From: Solobacterium sp.
Lineage (GTDB): Bacteria > Bacillota_I > Bacilli_A > Erysipelotrichales > Erysipelotrichaceae
Assembly: GCA_016284975.1 (NCBI GenBank)
Contig: JAEEPV010000186.1
Span: forward strand, 1 to 15,004
DNA: 15,004 bases
Direction of reading: 5' to 3'
Below the pieces are notes generated by a model. That model had not been told where the DNA came from, did no database searches, and saw nothing but the letters and a program-made list of their open reading frames with translations. Positions 1 through 7,438 of the stretch are shown one piece after another; position 1 is the first letter of the stretch; the number at the start of each line of letters is the position of its first letter. Made by a program: the position numbers and the translations under genes.

Positions 1-120
1 CCGCGCACCGTTTCCCGTAAGGCAATGCGTGCAAAAGTAAATGAGTATATGCGTACCGTCATGAAGGCAGAACCGTGTGATCCGTCTCTGCTGGAATTCG
101 ATGACGAGAACGCAATGTAA
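1..120 (+). CDS. 2-hydroxyacyl-CoA dehydratase-like subunit, C-terminal end only (partial)
   Basis: The reading frame is open from the first base and stops with TAA at 118-120, giving the last 39 residues of a protein whose start lies upstream. It aligns without gaps to the last 39 residues of the 546-residue dehydratase-like protein at 3378-5018. I count 22 identities, including RTVSR, VN-YM, EP-DP and the terminal LLEFDD. That makes it a paralogous HgdA/HgdB-superfamily subunit, so this cluster carries at least two copies of this large subunit. The activator gene begins 41 bases later behind a strong ribosome binding site, which fits one operon. The catalytic region is outside the window, so its cysteines cannot be checked. 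Confidence 0.8.
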   Translation, partial: PRTVSRKAMRAKVNEYMRTVMKAEPCDPSLLEFDDENAM

Positions 121-161
121 TAGAACAACAAAACAAAATAAACGAAAGAGGAGAAAAAATC

Positions 162-956
162 ATGAAATATTTTGGCGGTTGTGATGTAGGAAGTACTTAT
201 ACCAAAGCAGTTATTCTGGATGAGAACGGAAAGATTCTTGCAGATACAACGATCAAATCAAAGATCAATTCCGAAGAGAGCGCAAAGCTCGCTATGAAGG
301 AAGTACTCGATAAAGTCGGACTGAAGTCTTCAGAAGAACTGGCATATCTCATCGGTACCGGTTATGGCCGAAACAAAGTTCCGTTTGCGGATGAAAACAT
401 CTCAGAGATCTCCTGTCACGCAATGGGTGTGCACATCACGGATCCTTCCGTTAAGGCAATTATCGATATCGGAGGACAGGACGTTAAGGGCATCAGTGTC
501 GACAGTGACGGTACCGTTAAGAATTTCGCGATGAACGACAAGTGTGCTGCTGGTACAGGACGTTTCTATGAAGCGATGGCCCGTTCCTTTGAAATGACGC
601 TTCCGGAATTCTCCAAACTCTCGCTCAGTGCGAAGAACGTCATTCCGATCACTGCCCAGTGCACCGTATTTGCGGAGAGTGAAGTCATTACGCTTGTTGG
701 TGAAGGAAAGCCGATGAACGAGATTGCGGCAGGCATTCAGATGGCAGTTGCGAAGAGATGCTTCGTCATGGCCAAGAAAGCCGGCGCAACGGATTCCATT
801 ACTCTGACAGGCGGCTGTGCAAAGAACGACGGTCTCAAGCATGCAATCGAGCACGTTCTGAACCTCAAGGTCATTGACCTCAAGACAGACCCGCAGCTCA
901 TGGGTGCGCTTGGCGCTGCAGAGTATGCACGTCAGAAAGGACTCGCACAGGCCTGA
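162..956 (+). CDS. 2-hydroxyacyl-CoA dehydratase activator, BadF/BadG/HgdC-type ATPase
   Basis: This is a 264-residue ASKHA-fold ATPase of the BadF/BcrA/HgdC family. Known members are homodimers that hold one 4Fe-4S cluster at the dimer interface and use ATP to push a single electron at very low potential into a 2-hydroxyacyl-CoA dehydratase or benzoyl-CoA reductase. Visible motifs are the phosphate-1 loop GCDVGSTYTK (residues 6-15), DIGGQD (102-107), the two cluster cysteines in NDKCAAGTGRF (C128) and AQCTVFAES (C167), and TGGCAKN (216-222). Length matches HgdC (about 260). The ATG has AGAGGAG at 147-153, 8 bases upstream. It lies between two dehydratase-like genes, and no second activator is seen, so it probably serves both complexes. 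Known relatives include HadI and FldI, but the substrate cannot be told from the activator. Confidence 0.95.
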   Translation: MKYFGGCDVGSTYTKAVILDENGKILADTTIKSKINSEESAKLAMKEVLDKVGLKSSEELAYLIGTGYGRNKVPFADENISEISCHAMGVHITDPSVKAIIDIGGQDVKGISVDSDGTVKNFAMNDKCAAGTGRFYEAMARSFEMTLPEFSKLSLSAKNVIPITAQCTVFAESEVITLVGEGKPMNEIAAGIQMAVAKRCFVMAKKAGATDSITLTGGCAKNDGLKHAIEHVLNLKVIDLKTDPQLMGALGAAEYARQKGLAQA

Positions 957-967
957 GGAGAAAGCTT

Positions 968-1135
968 ATGAAGAAACTGCTGGCGATATTGAAACTGATC
1001 GCCGTCATGCTCGGATGGGCAACCGGTATCCTGTTTATCGTCTATTTCTGGAACCTGGATCAGAAGCTGCTTGGCTGGGCATATGTTCAGGTAAACCGGA
1101 TCTTCGATAAGAAGAAGACGGATATTAAGTTCTGA
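968..1135 (+). CDS. Small single-pass membrane protein (55 aa), family unknown
   Basis: This short gene starts at ATG 968 behind GGAG (957-960), directly after the activator stop, and ends with TGA at 1133-1135. It encodes 55 residues: a basic amphipathic start (MKKLLAILKL), one hydrophobic segment at about residues 10-28, then a lysine-rich tail (DKKKTDIKF). I do not recognise a family. It is related to the small protein at 5022-5237: over the first 35 residues 15 are identical, with the shared pattern ILFIV-x-F-x2-LD-x-K. Both sit inside the dehydratase cluster, which suggests a membrane anchor or regulator for the complex; that role is inference. Another frame (874-1110) overlaps it but lacks a ribosome binding site and overlaps the activator. 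Confidence 0.75.
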   Translation: MKKLLAILKLIAVMLGWATGILFIVYFWNLDQKLLGWAYVQVNRIFDKKKTDIKF

Positions 1136-1143
1136 GGCATCGT

Positions 1144-1887
1144 ATGGAACTGTATCAGACGATACTGGAACGTCTGGAGAACGTGCTGAAGGATCATTCG
1201 GAACGCAGAGAATATGCGTACAATCCTTCAATGGCATGGCCGGAAACGGAACGGTTTGAACTGGTGATGGGAAGAGACTGTGCCTTTGAACTTGGCGGAC
1301 AGGGCAAAGGTGCAGCCAACTATACCTGTGTGACGACGGAAGAAGATCACTGGAAAGAATCCGGAACAGTTGTTATCGGCAAAGATCTCCAGGAGATCCG
1401 GGAAGACACCTCCTATGCACGTCTGGTCGTACTGAATGCAGATCCTGCTCTGTTTGGGGATACCTCTTCCCGCAAGGGCAGTGAACAGGCATTCCGTACG
1501 CTCCAGAAGCTGGATTTTGTCAAATATCACATCTTTGCGAAGGGATACATGATTCGTACCTCGACGGAAAACTTCCGGGAACAGGTTCGGGTTCATAAAG
1601 ATGCCCTGAAGAACGGAATTTCATTTGAAAAACTCGGCAACACATTTCTGAACCATTATCTGGAGATTGAAGGAATACGGGCTGCGACGGTTATTTTCCT
1701 GACCGATCCTTCCGTAGATTATGAAGCACTGTTAGCGGATGCCAGAAAGGTTCATGAGATCACCATGACACTTTCGAGAATTCTGGAAGGAATTCCGACC
1801 GACTGCAGTATGTGCAGCCTCAAGCCGATTTGCGATGAAGTGGAGGGAATGAGAGAACTCCATTTCGGAAAAGAAGGGATGGGATAA
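1144..1887 (+). CDS. Short acetyl-CoA synthase/CdhC-related protein (ACS beta-like), 247 aa
   Basis: This 247-residue protein resembles the part of the CODH/acetyl-CoA synthase beta subunit that leads into the A-cluster. Visible marks are AFELGGQGKGAANYTCVTT (residues 47-65), a REQVRVHKDALKNGISFEKL stretch (145-164) that lines up with the RDQIRVRISKEAFEKGF region I recall from bacterial ACS, and the cysteines C221, C224 and C230 in DCSMCSLKPICDE. ACS binds its 4Fe-4S cluster with four cysteines and its nickel with a later Cys-Gly-Cys. Here the fourth cysteine and the Cys-Gly-Cys are missing, and the protein is far shorter than CdhC (about 470) or bacterial ACS (about 730). It probably binds some metal cluster but is unlikely to make acetyl-CoA. 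GAGG (1134-1137) precedes the ATG. The HgdB-like gene begins 6 bases after it. The family assignment rests on remembered alignment. Confidence 0.65.
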   Translation: MELYQTILERLENVLKDHSERREYAYNPSMAWPETERFELVMGRDCAFELGGQGKGAANYTCVTTEEDHWKESGTVVIGKDLQEIREDTSYARLVVLNADPALFGDTSSRKGSEQAFRTLQKLDFVKYHIFAKGYMIRTSTENFREQVRVHKDALKNGISFEKLGNTFLNHYLEIEGIRAATVIFLTDPSVDYEALLADARKVHEITMTLSRILEGIPTDCSMCSLKPICDEVEGMRELHFGKEGMG

Positions 1888-1893
1888 TAACCA

Positions 1894-3381
1894 ATGAAAG
1901 ACCTGAAACATCTGATACGGATGGAAAATCTGCTTCAGCAGGCCAATAACGAGCTGGTACAGGAAGCGAAAGAGGAAGGCCGCAAGGCACTTGGCTATAC
2001 CTGTTACTTCATGCCTGAAGTTCTGCTGGATCTTCCCGGATGTTTCTCGGTGCGCCTGCGTGCACCGAACTGCACGACTCCTGTCATGGCAACCTACTAT
2101 ATGTCAGGCAGAACATGCCATTATGGCAGAAGCCTCATGGAACGTGCACTGGAGGGAGGATTCAATTTTCTGGATGCACAGATGGCAACGGAAACCTGTA
2201 CGGTTACCTGCCGTTTTCAGGAACATCTGCAGCGAATGGATATCATTCAGAATCCGGACTTCTTTGTAGAATTCATGGATGTGCCGTTCAAGAAAACGGA
2301 AAACTCACTGCTTCATTACCGCAAGCAGCTTCAGGCGCATGTACTGGATAAACTTCATGAGAAATTTGGCATCGACACCAGTGATGAAGCTCTGCTGAAA
2401 GCAATCGACCAGCATAACGAAGTATGCAGGCTCATCACAGAAATCGGCAATTATCGGAAACTCGATATCCCGACAATCACCGGATATGAATTTGCGGTCA
2501 TTCAGCTGACAACACTTACCTGCCCGAAGGATAAGATCCTGCCGATGCTGCGGGAAACCGCAAAAGAACTGAAAACCCGAAAGCCGGATGCGAAACCGAC
2601 CTGGAAGGTCAAGCTGGTGCTGGCCGGCGCGGAAAATGATGATCCGGATTTCACCAAGCTGATTGAAAGCTGCGGTGCGATTGTCGTTGCGGACCGTTAT
2701 TGTTATGGTTCCCTGCCCGGACGCGAGGAAATCGTTGTTCAGGAAGGTGAGACTCCGCTTGAAGCGATCGCAAGGCATTATCTGATGACAAGCTGCTGCC
2801 CGCGTTTCATGCCGCAGGACATCATGCGTGCACGTAAGAAGTATCTGGCAGATGTATGCAGGGAATACAATGCGGACGGTCTGATTGTCGAATCCAATAA
2901 GTTCTGTGAATACTGGAGTTATGAACGTACAATCGATGCGCTTGTTATTCCGAGGGACTTTGATATTCCGACCTGTTCTATTGAAAAGGAATACATCAAC
3001 TCTGCATCCGGACAGCTTCGCACCCGCTTCCAGGCATTTGTGGAAAGTGTTGAGCTGAAGAAGCTTCATAAAGAACCGGCAGAGAAGGAAGAGCCGACTC
3101 TGAAGGAAATGGTGGAAAGCCGGATCGAAGATAAGGTTGAACAGATTGAAGATCACATTGATGACCAGTTGGTAAAGATTGAAAGTGCAATCTCGGATAT
3201 CGAGGAAAAGCGGCACGAAGTAAAAGATGCCATCGAAGAGAAAGTCGGACAGATTGAAGATCATATTGATGACCGGCTGGTAAAGGTGGAAAGTGCGATT
3301 TCCGATATCGAAGAGAAGCGCCAGGAAGTGAAAGAAACAATAAAAAAGAGAAGTCGAAGAAAGACGAGGAGCGAAAGATGA
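1894..3381 (+). CDS. 2-hydroxyacyl-CoA dehydratase/HgdB-like subunit with duplicated coiled-coil tail
   Basis: Residues 1-390 are an HgdB-family fold (PF06050), seen in 2-hydroxyacyl-CoA dehydratases, benzoyl-CoA reductases and related double-cluster proteins. Marks are GYTCYFMPE (C37), a second cysteine at C75, the TCTVTCRF pair (C102, C106), KFCEYWSYER (C338) and the family ending SIEKEYINSASGQLRTR (362-378) followed by FQAFVES. Known dehydratases use three cysteines per subunit for a 4Fe-4S cluster and remove the hydroxyl by a ketyl radical mechanism. Typical HgdB proteins are about 380-430 residues. Residues 391-495 are an added charged, helical tail built from two 36-residue repeats plus a very basic end (KKRSRRKTRSER). 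It overlaps the next gene by ATGA, so the two are likely translated together as an alpha/beta pair. The substrate is unknown. Confidence 0.85.
   Translation: MKDLKHLIRMENLLQQANNELVQEAKEEGRKALGYTCYFMPEVLLDLPGCFSVRLRAPNCTTPVMATYYMSGRTCHYGRSLMERALEGGFNFLDAQMATETCTVTCRFQEHLQRMDIIQNPDFFVEFMDVPFKKTENSLLHYRKQLQAHVLDKLHEKFGIDTSDEALLKAIDQHNEVCRLITEIGNYRKLDIPTITGYEFAVIQLTTLTCPKDKILPMLRETAKELKTRKPDAKPTWKVKLVLAGAENDDPDFTKLIESCGAIVVADRYCYGSLPGREEIVVQEGETPLEAIARHYLMTSCCPRFMPQDIMRARKKYLADVCREYNADGLIVESNKFCEYWSYERTIDALVIPRDFDIPTCSIEKEYINSASGQLRTRFQAFVESVELKKLHKEPAEKEEPTLKEMVESRIEDKVEQIEDHIDDQLVKIESAISDIEEKRHEVKDAIEEKVGQIEDHIDDRLVKVESAISDIEEKRQEVKETIKKRSRRKTRSER
3124..3339 (+). repeat. Two direct 108-bp in-frame repeats encoding a coiled-coil tail
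   Basis: Unit 1 is 3124-3231 and unit 2 is 3232-3339, each encoding 36 residues beginning IE-x-KV-x-QIEDHIDD. I count 29 of 36 residues identical, with many synonymous third-base changes, so the copy is not fresh and the protein sequence appears conserved. The units carry a dense heptad-like spacing of I, V and L among E, K and D, as expected for a coiled coil. They lie in the C-terminal extension of the HgdB-like protein. Confidence 0.9.
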
Positions 3382-5018
3382 GTGAGAAAAAGTCATACAC
3401 CCGTCAGGACGTCATGAACAAAGTCAAATCGCTCGCGTCAGATTTCTGGAACGGGAAACCGCATGAGGAGAGAAGACTTGGTGATCTCTATGTAGATAAG
3501 ACCGGTCTGTACAAACACCGTGAATGGCGTGGTTTCAAGGATACGATGTACTACTTCAATATGATCTGGCTTTATAACTATGGTCATATGATTAGTGACA
3601 TCATGAAATACGGCGGCGGTCTGAAAGGACCAATCCTGTTTGCCAGGGGAGTCTGGCGCTATCGCTGGCTGGGACAGTCTTATCTTCCGGTCATGCACTG
3701 GTTTGACAGAGGACTTGAAGGCATGCGGGGAGAGGGGCTCAAAGCCAGTGCCTGGCATTATCGGGCGATGGTATCGGAAACGATTCGTCAGTTCATGAGA
3801 ATGCTGCAGGCAGATCAGAATCTGGGCGGCGATCCGGAAATCTGGAAAAAGACGCTTGCACACGATGAAACGGTCTGGGGCGGTATCTTCTACCCGTGGC
3901 GTGACCGCATGGATGATGTTCCGCTGCAGATGATTCCGTACTTTGTTACCTGTCATGTAAACAACCATGTTGTTCTGAACTATATCGACGCTGCTCAGTC
4001 CATCGGTCTGCCGGGTGATCCGTGTCCGATGTGTCAGGCAGAAGCGGGCATTTTCATCCTTGATGATGTTCCGGATTACTTCCCGGCTGTTGTTACTTCC
4101 AATGAAGCCTGTGACGGCTCGGTCGGTACTTCGGTGCTTCAGGACTGGATGATGAACAAACCGCTGTTTGCGATGCCGCAGCCGATGCAGTTTGACGACC
4201 CGCTGGTACAGGAACACTGTGCCAGAGAGATTGAAGAGTGCTGGAAGTTCATCGAAGAACAGACCGGTGAAAAGTTCAACTGCGAAGAATTAGTGAAACA
4301 TCTGGAACGTCAGAATGAACTGCAGCGTTTTGAATGGGAGAAGTGGGAAGTTGCGGCCAATACGGACTACTATCCGATCAATGGTGTATCCCAGGCTCTC
4401 TATCGGATCTATCAGTCTCAGGATGGTGATCGTGACATCTGGCACGAGACCGATGCACGGGTTAAGAAAATCCTGGAGAAGTGTGTAGAAAACAAGATCA
4501 ACAGTTATCCTTTGACAAGACACCGCGTAATTGCGTGGAGCTGTGCACCGCTGTATTACTCGCACTGGTGCACATGGGCATATAACTGCTGGGGCCTGAA
4601 CTGCATCATCAATATGGACTCCTTGATGTTTGATATGACGATCCGAACCGACAGCTATGAAAACATGCTGCAGGATATGGCGCTGTATCACGAATGGGCA
4701 CCGATGCGGCGAATGGCGGTCGGCGGCATGCATCATATCTTCGAGCTCTGGGAGTACATGGAGAGATTCCACTGTGACATGGTTATGATGTATGACCAGC
4801 TCCAGTGCAAAGGCATGCAGGGTGTGCATGGTCTGTTCGAAGACGAGTTCCGGGCAAGGAACATTCATGCAATATGGATGCCGCATGCGCTTCCGGACAA
4901 GCGTACCGTCAGCAGGAGTGAAATCCGCAGTATCGTAAATGACTACATGACTACAATCATGCATGAAGAACCGCTGGATCCGACACTGCTTGAATTTGAT
5001 GACTCGGAAGGATGGTAA
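3378..5018 (+). CDS. 2-hydroxyacyl-CoA dehydratase-like large subunit (546 aa)
   Basis: This belongs to the HgdA/HgdB superfamily but is long (546 residues against about 380-480) because of an N-terminal part of about 180 residues rich in Trp, Tyr and Met. The core starts near IPYFVTCHV (C192) and has GDPCPMCQAEAG (C216, C219), SNEACD (C245), the helical lid around KFIEEQTGEKFNCEELVKHL (291-310), a segment dense in Trp and Cys at 387-409 (C389, C398, C404, C409), and the terminal DQLQCKGMQGVHGL (C477). The ATG at 3378 has GAGGAG (3366-3371) and overlaps the preceding stop. The partial gene at 1-120 is a paralogue. With the HgdB-like partner it would form the electron-accepting dehydratase or a related low-potential reductase. 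Which cysteines bind clusters, and the substrate, cannot be fixed here. Confidence 0.8.
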   Translation: MSEKKSYTRQDVMNKVKSLASDFWNGKPHEERRLGDLYVDKTGLYKHREWRGFKDTMYYFNMIWLYNYGHMISDIMKYGGGLKGPILFARGVWRYRWLGQSYLPVMHWFDRGLEGMRGEGLKASAWHYRAMVSETIRQFMRMLQADQNLGGDPEIWKKTLAHDETVWGGIFYPWRDRMDDVPLQMIPYFVTCHVNNHVVLNYIDAAQSIGLPGDPCPMCQAEAGIFILDDVPDYFPAVVTSNEACDGSVGTSVLQDWMMNKPLFAMPQPMQFDDPLVQEHCAREIEECWKFIEEQTGEKFNCEELVKHLERQNELQRFEWEKWEVAANTDYYPINGVSQALYRIYQSQDGDRDIWHETDARVKKILEKCVENKINSYPLTRHRVIAWSCAPLYYSHWCTWAYNCWGLNCIINMDSLMFDMTIRTDSYENMLQDMALYHEWAPMRRMAVGGMHHIFELWEYMERFHCDMVMMYDQLQCKGMQGVHGLFEDEFRARNIHAIWMPHALPDKRTVSRSEIRSIVNDYMTTIMHEEPLDPTLLEFDDSEGW

Positions 5019-5021
5019 GTT

Positions 5022-5237
5022 ATGAGGGCATTATTAAAAACATTGAAGATTCTGTTCTTCTTATGTACCGGGCTCTACATCATTCTGTTCATTGTGTTCT
5101 TCTTTGATCTGGATGGAAAGGCACTGTTTTACGGAGTGGAGCCGTTTCTTTCCAATCATTATGACCGCATGAAGCGGAAGGATCCGCTGGAGAAGATCTA
5201 TAGTACCGATACTCCGAACTACGAATATAACGACTGA
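5022..5237 (+). CDS. Small single-pass membrane protein (71 aa), paralogue of the one at 968
   Basis: This 71-residue protein has a basic start (MRALLKTLK), a strong hydrophobic stretch at about residues 10-28 containing ILFIVFFFDLD, and a polar, charged tail with KRKDPLEK and several tyrosines. It starts 3 bases after the dehydratase-like stop, with GGAAGG nearby as a ribosome binding site inside the preceding gene's end. Its first 35 residues share 15 identities with the 55-residue protein at 968-1135, but its tail is longer. No known family is recognised. The repeated pairing with dehydratase genes makes a structural or anchoring role for that complex plausible, which is inference only. 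The net positive residues on both flanks leave topology open. Confidence 0.75.
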   Translation: MRALLKTLKILFFLCTGLYIILFIVFFFDLDGKALFYGVEPFLSNHYDRMKRKDPLEKIYSTDTPNYEYND

Positions 5238-5260
5238 ATTTTAAGAATACGAGGGCCTGC

Positions 5261-7177
5261 GTGAACAAACAGGAAACGATTCCGTTCCAGACTGAAACGG
5301 TTAAACTGCTGCAGATGATGATCCATTCCGTCTATACGACGAAAGAGGTCTTTCTGCGTGAGCTGATCGCCAATGCATCGGACGCGATCGATAAACGGTT
5401 TGCGCTGGCCCTCGAACATCCGGACGACAAAATCGGACCGGTAGCCCGGGAATCCTATATGATCCGGATTACACCGAATAAGGAGAAACGGCTGCTGACA
5501 ATCTCCGACAACGGAATCGGAATGGATGCGGATGACCTGAGACGCTGTCTTGGAACGATTGCGTTCAGCGGATCCGGTCTGTTTCAGGAAGAAACACAAC
5601 ACGCAGACGATCTGATCGGAAAGTTTGGAATTGGATTTTATTCGCTGTTCATGGCGGCAGATCATGTAAAGGTCGTTTCAAAAAAAGCCGGAGCGGAACA
5701 GGCATGGATATTTGAAAGTGACGGCATCGATTCGTATTCCATTACAGAAGGAAAACGGAGCGAATGCGGAACGGACGTAATTCTTCATATCCGTGAGGAA
5801 ACAGCAGAAGGTTCGGATGAGTACAACTGTTTCCTGCGGGAATACCCGCTGTACAAGCTGGTTAAGAAATACAGTGATTATATCCGCTGGCCGATCCGTC
5901 TGCTCATGCCGATACCGGTTCCGGATGAAAACGGCGAGCCGACTGAGAAATGGAGCTATGAACTGCTGAACTCCATGACACCGCTCTGGAAACGACAGAG
6001 AAGTGAAGTGAAGGAAGAAGAGACCCTTGCGTTTTTCCGGGAACATTACGCAAAACCATCGGAATACGAAACATTGCAGGGGGCAGCAGAGCCACCGCTT
6101 CGGACATTGCTGCTGAGGATCGAAGGAAATGTAGAATTCAGCGCTCTGATCTATATCCCTTCTTCGCCATGGAAAACCTATGATACGAAGGAAGATGTGA
6201 AAGGGCTGGAGCTGTATTCCAGTGGGATCCGGGTGCGTGAAGCAGCGGCAGAACTGCTTCCTTCCGCTTACCCCTTTCTCAAAGGGGCGGTGGACTGTGT
6301 GGATCTTCCATTAAATATCACACGGGAAAACCTGCAGTCGAATGCGGAAATCGCTGCGATCCGGGATGTCATCGAACGAAAGACAACGGCAGCTCTGATG
6401 GAAGCAATGCAGAATAACCGAACGGATTATGAGCGATTCTTCCAAAGCTTTGGGAAAAGCCTGAAGCTTTCTGCTATGGAGACAGAAGGATCTGAACGGG
6501 AAAAACTCCAGAAACTGCTGCTGTTTGAAGTGAGTGATCAGGAAGGGCTGATCAGCCTGGAAGAATATGAAAAGAAGATGATTCACGGGCAGAAAGCAGT
6601 TTATTTTGCCAAGGGGAATTCCCGCACAGAGATTCTCTCACTTCCGGAATCAGAGCGGCCGCGCCGTCGCGGGATTCCATTTCTGTGTGCAGTGGATATG
6701 GTAGATGAACTCTGCGCAAGAGTGTTTGTCCGCTGGAAAAACTATCCGTTTGTATCCTTAAGTGACAGACAGGCAGATCTGCTCTTTGATGCAGGTTCTC
6801 CGTTTTCCAAAGAGGAGACTGATGAACTGCTGCAGTTTATCAAAACCAGTATCGGCAATGAAGCTGCGGAAGTAATTGCCTCCCGCAAGCTGGAATCTCA
6901 TCCGGTGTTGCTGAGCAGCGGCAGCGGGATCAGCTTTGAGATGGAGCGGGATTACCAAAAGCAGAATCCGGATGCCGGAATCGGAAACCATGCAGTATTG
7001 GAAGTAAATCTTTCTCATCCGGCGCTGCGAAAACTGAACAGTGCCCGCAAAAGCGATCCAAAGCGGGCAGTATCGTATGCCGTGATTCTTTATAATCAGG
7101 CCCGTATGATGGCAGGACTTCCGATTAAGGATCCGGTAACCTATACCGATCTGCTTACCGATCTGTTTACTGAATGA
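5261..7177 (+). CDS. htpG: Molecular chaperone HtpG (bacterial HSP90), GTG start
   Basis: This 638-residue cytosolic ATP-dependent HSP90 chaperone has the GHKL N-terminal domain: RELIANASDAIDK (33-45, with E34 as the expected catalytic base and N38 for Mg-ATP), SDNGIGM (82-88), and the lid/glycine motif IGKFGIGFYSLF (119-130). The middle domain carries the usual NITRENLQ. The C-terminal dimerisation domain ends with the family pattern NQARMMAGLPIKDP before TDLLTDLFTE. Length is normal for HtpG (about 620-640) and no eukaryotic MEEVD tail is present. The start is GTG at 5261 with GAGGG upstream; no earlier in-frame start is supported. It lies 23 bases after the small membrane gene and 15 before the His-rich gene with no terminator on either side, so it looks embedded in the dehydratase operon. 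It might help fold or metallate these enzymes. Confidence 0.96.
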   Translation: MNKQETIPFQTETVKLLQMMIHSVYTTKEVFLRELIANASDAIDKRFALALEHPDDKIGPVARESYMIRITPNKEKRLLTISDNGIGMDADDLRRCLGTIAFSGSGLFQEETQHADDLIGKFGIGFYSLFMAADHVKVVSKKAGAEQAWIFESDGIDSYSITEGKRSECGTDVILHIREETAEGSDEYNCFLREYPLYKLVKKYSDYIRWPIRLLMPIPVPDENGEPTEKWSYELLNSMTPLWKRQRSEVKEEETLAFFREHYAKPSEYETLQGAAEPPLRTLLLRIEGNVEFSALIYIPSSPWKTYDTKEDVKGLELYSSGIRVREAAAELLPSAYPFLKGAVDCVDLPLNITRENLQSNAEIAAIRDVIERKTTAALMEAMQNNRTDYERFFQSFGKSLKLSAMETEGSEREKLQKLLLFEVSDQEGLISLEEYEKKMIHGQKAVYFAKGNSRTEILSLPESERPRRRGIPFLCAVDMVDELCARVFVRWKNYPFVSLSDRQADLLFDAGSPFSKEETDELLQFIKTSIGNEAAEVIASRKLESHPVLLSSGSGISFEMERDYQKQNPDAGIGNHAVLEVNLSHPALRKLNSARKSDPKRAVSYAVILYNQARMMAGLPIKDPVTYTDLLTDLFTE

Positions 7178-7192
7178 AAGAAGGTACCAATT

Positions 7193-7438
7193 ATGAGTGA
7201 ACATCATCATCACCACCATCATCACGAGGCCCCTTCTCCGGAAGAGGCAAAGGCATTGCTTGCATATATGACGGATCATAACCGTCACCACGTAGAAGAA
7301 CTGCTGGAGCTTAGTTCTGCACTTCCTGAAGAGATTCAGATAATGGTAAAGGAAGCAGCGGATACGCTCGGAAAGGGAACGGATCTGCTTCAGGAAGCGC
7401 TGAAGAAACTAAAGGAGAGCGAAGATGTGTCTGTCTGA
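7193..7438 (+). CDS. His-tract small protein, putative nickel-binding (CooJ-like in character)
   Basis: This 81-residue protein begins MSE followed by eight histidines (residues 4-11), then HH again in NRHHVEE, and a helical, acidic remainder without transmembrane segments. The histidine codons mix CAT and CAC, so the tract is a natural protein feature rather than a simple codon repeat or a cloning tag. It overlaps the CooT gene start by 14 bases. In Rhodospirillum rubrum the cooCTJ genes include CooJ, a small His-rich nickel-binding protein next to CooT. Here the His tract is N-terminal rather than C-terminal and I see no clear homology, so the similarity is one of character and context. It could bind nickel, zinc or copper. 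The ATG has GAAGG upstream. Gene reality is well supported by spacing. Confidence 0.75.
   Translation: MSEHHHHHHHHEAPSPEEAKALLAYMTDHNRHHVEELLELSSALPEEIQIMVKEAADTLGKGTDLLQEALKKLKESEDVSV

Noticed and set aside
874..1110. + strand frame of 78 codons overlapping the activator end
   Set aside because: It has no ribosome binding site and overlaps the activator by over 80 bases; the frame at 968-1135 has GGAG, good spacing and a paralogue at 5022.
1144..1887. Functional Wood-Ljungdahl acetyl-CoA synthase
   Set aside because: The nickel-binding Cys-Gly-Cys and the fourth cluster cysteine are missing, and no CO dehydrogenase, corrinoid protein or methyltransferase gene is present in the window.
3124..3339. 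CRISPR or mobile-element repeat
   Set aside because: There are only two adjacent units with no spacers, both in frame and coding for a coiled coil.
2305..3396. Long antisense open frame (363 codons) over the HgdB-like gene
   Set aside because: It lies wholly opposite a gene with clear family motifs, has no ribosome binding site, and reads as low-complexity Phe/Leu/His sequence from the reversed coiled-coil repeats.
7202..7225. Octahistidine tract as a cloning tag or vector sequence
   Set aside because: The surrounding sequence is continuous with genomic genes, the His codons are mixed CAT/CAC, there is no vector or protease-site sequence, and the CooT neighbour gives a biological reason.
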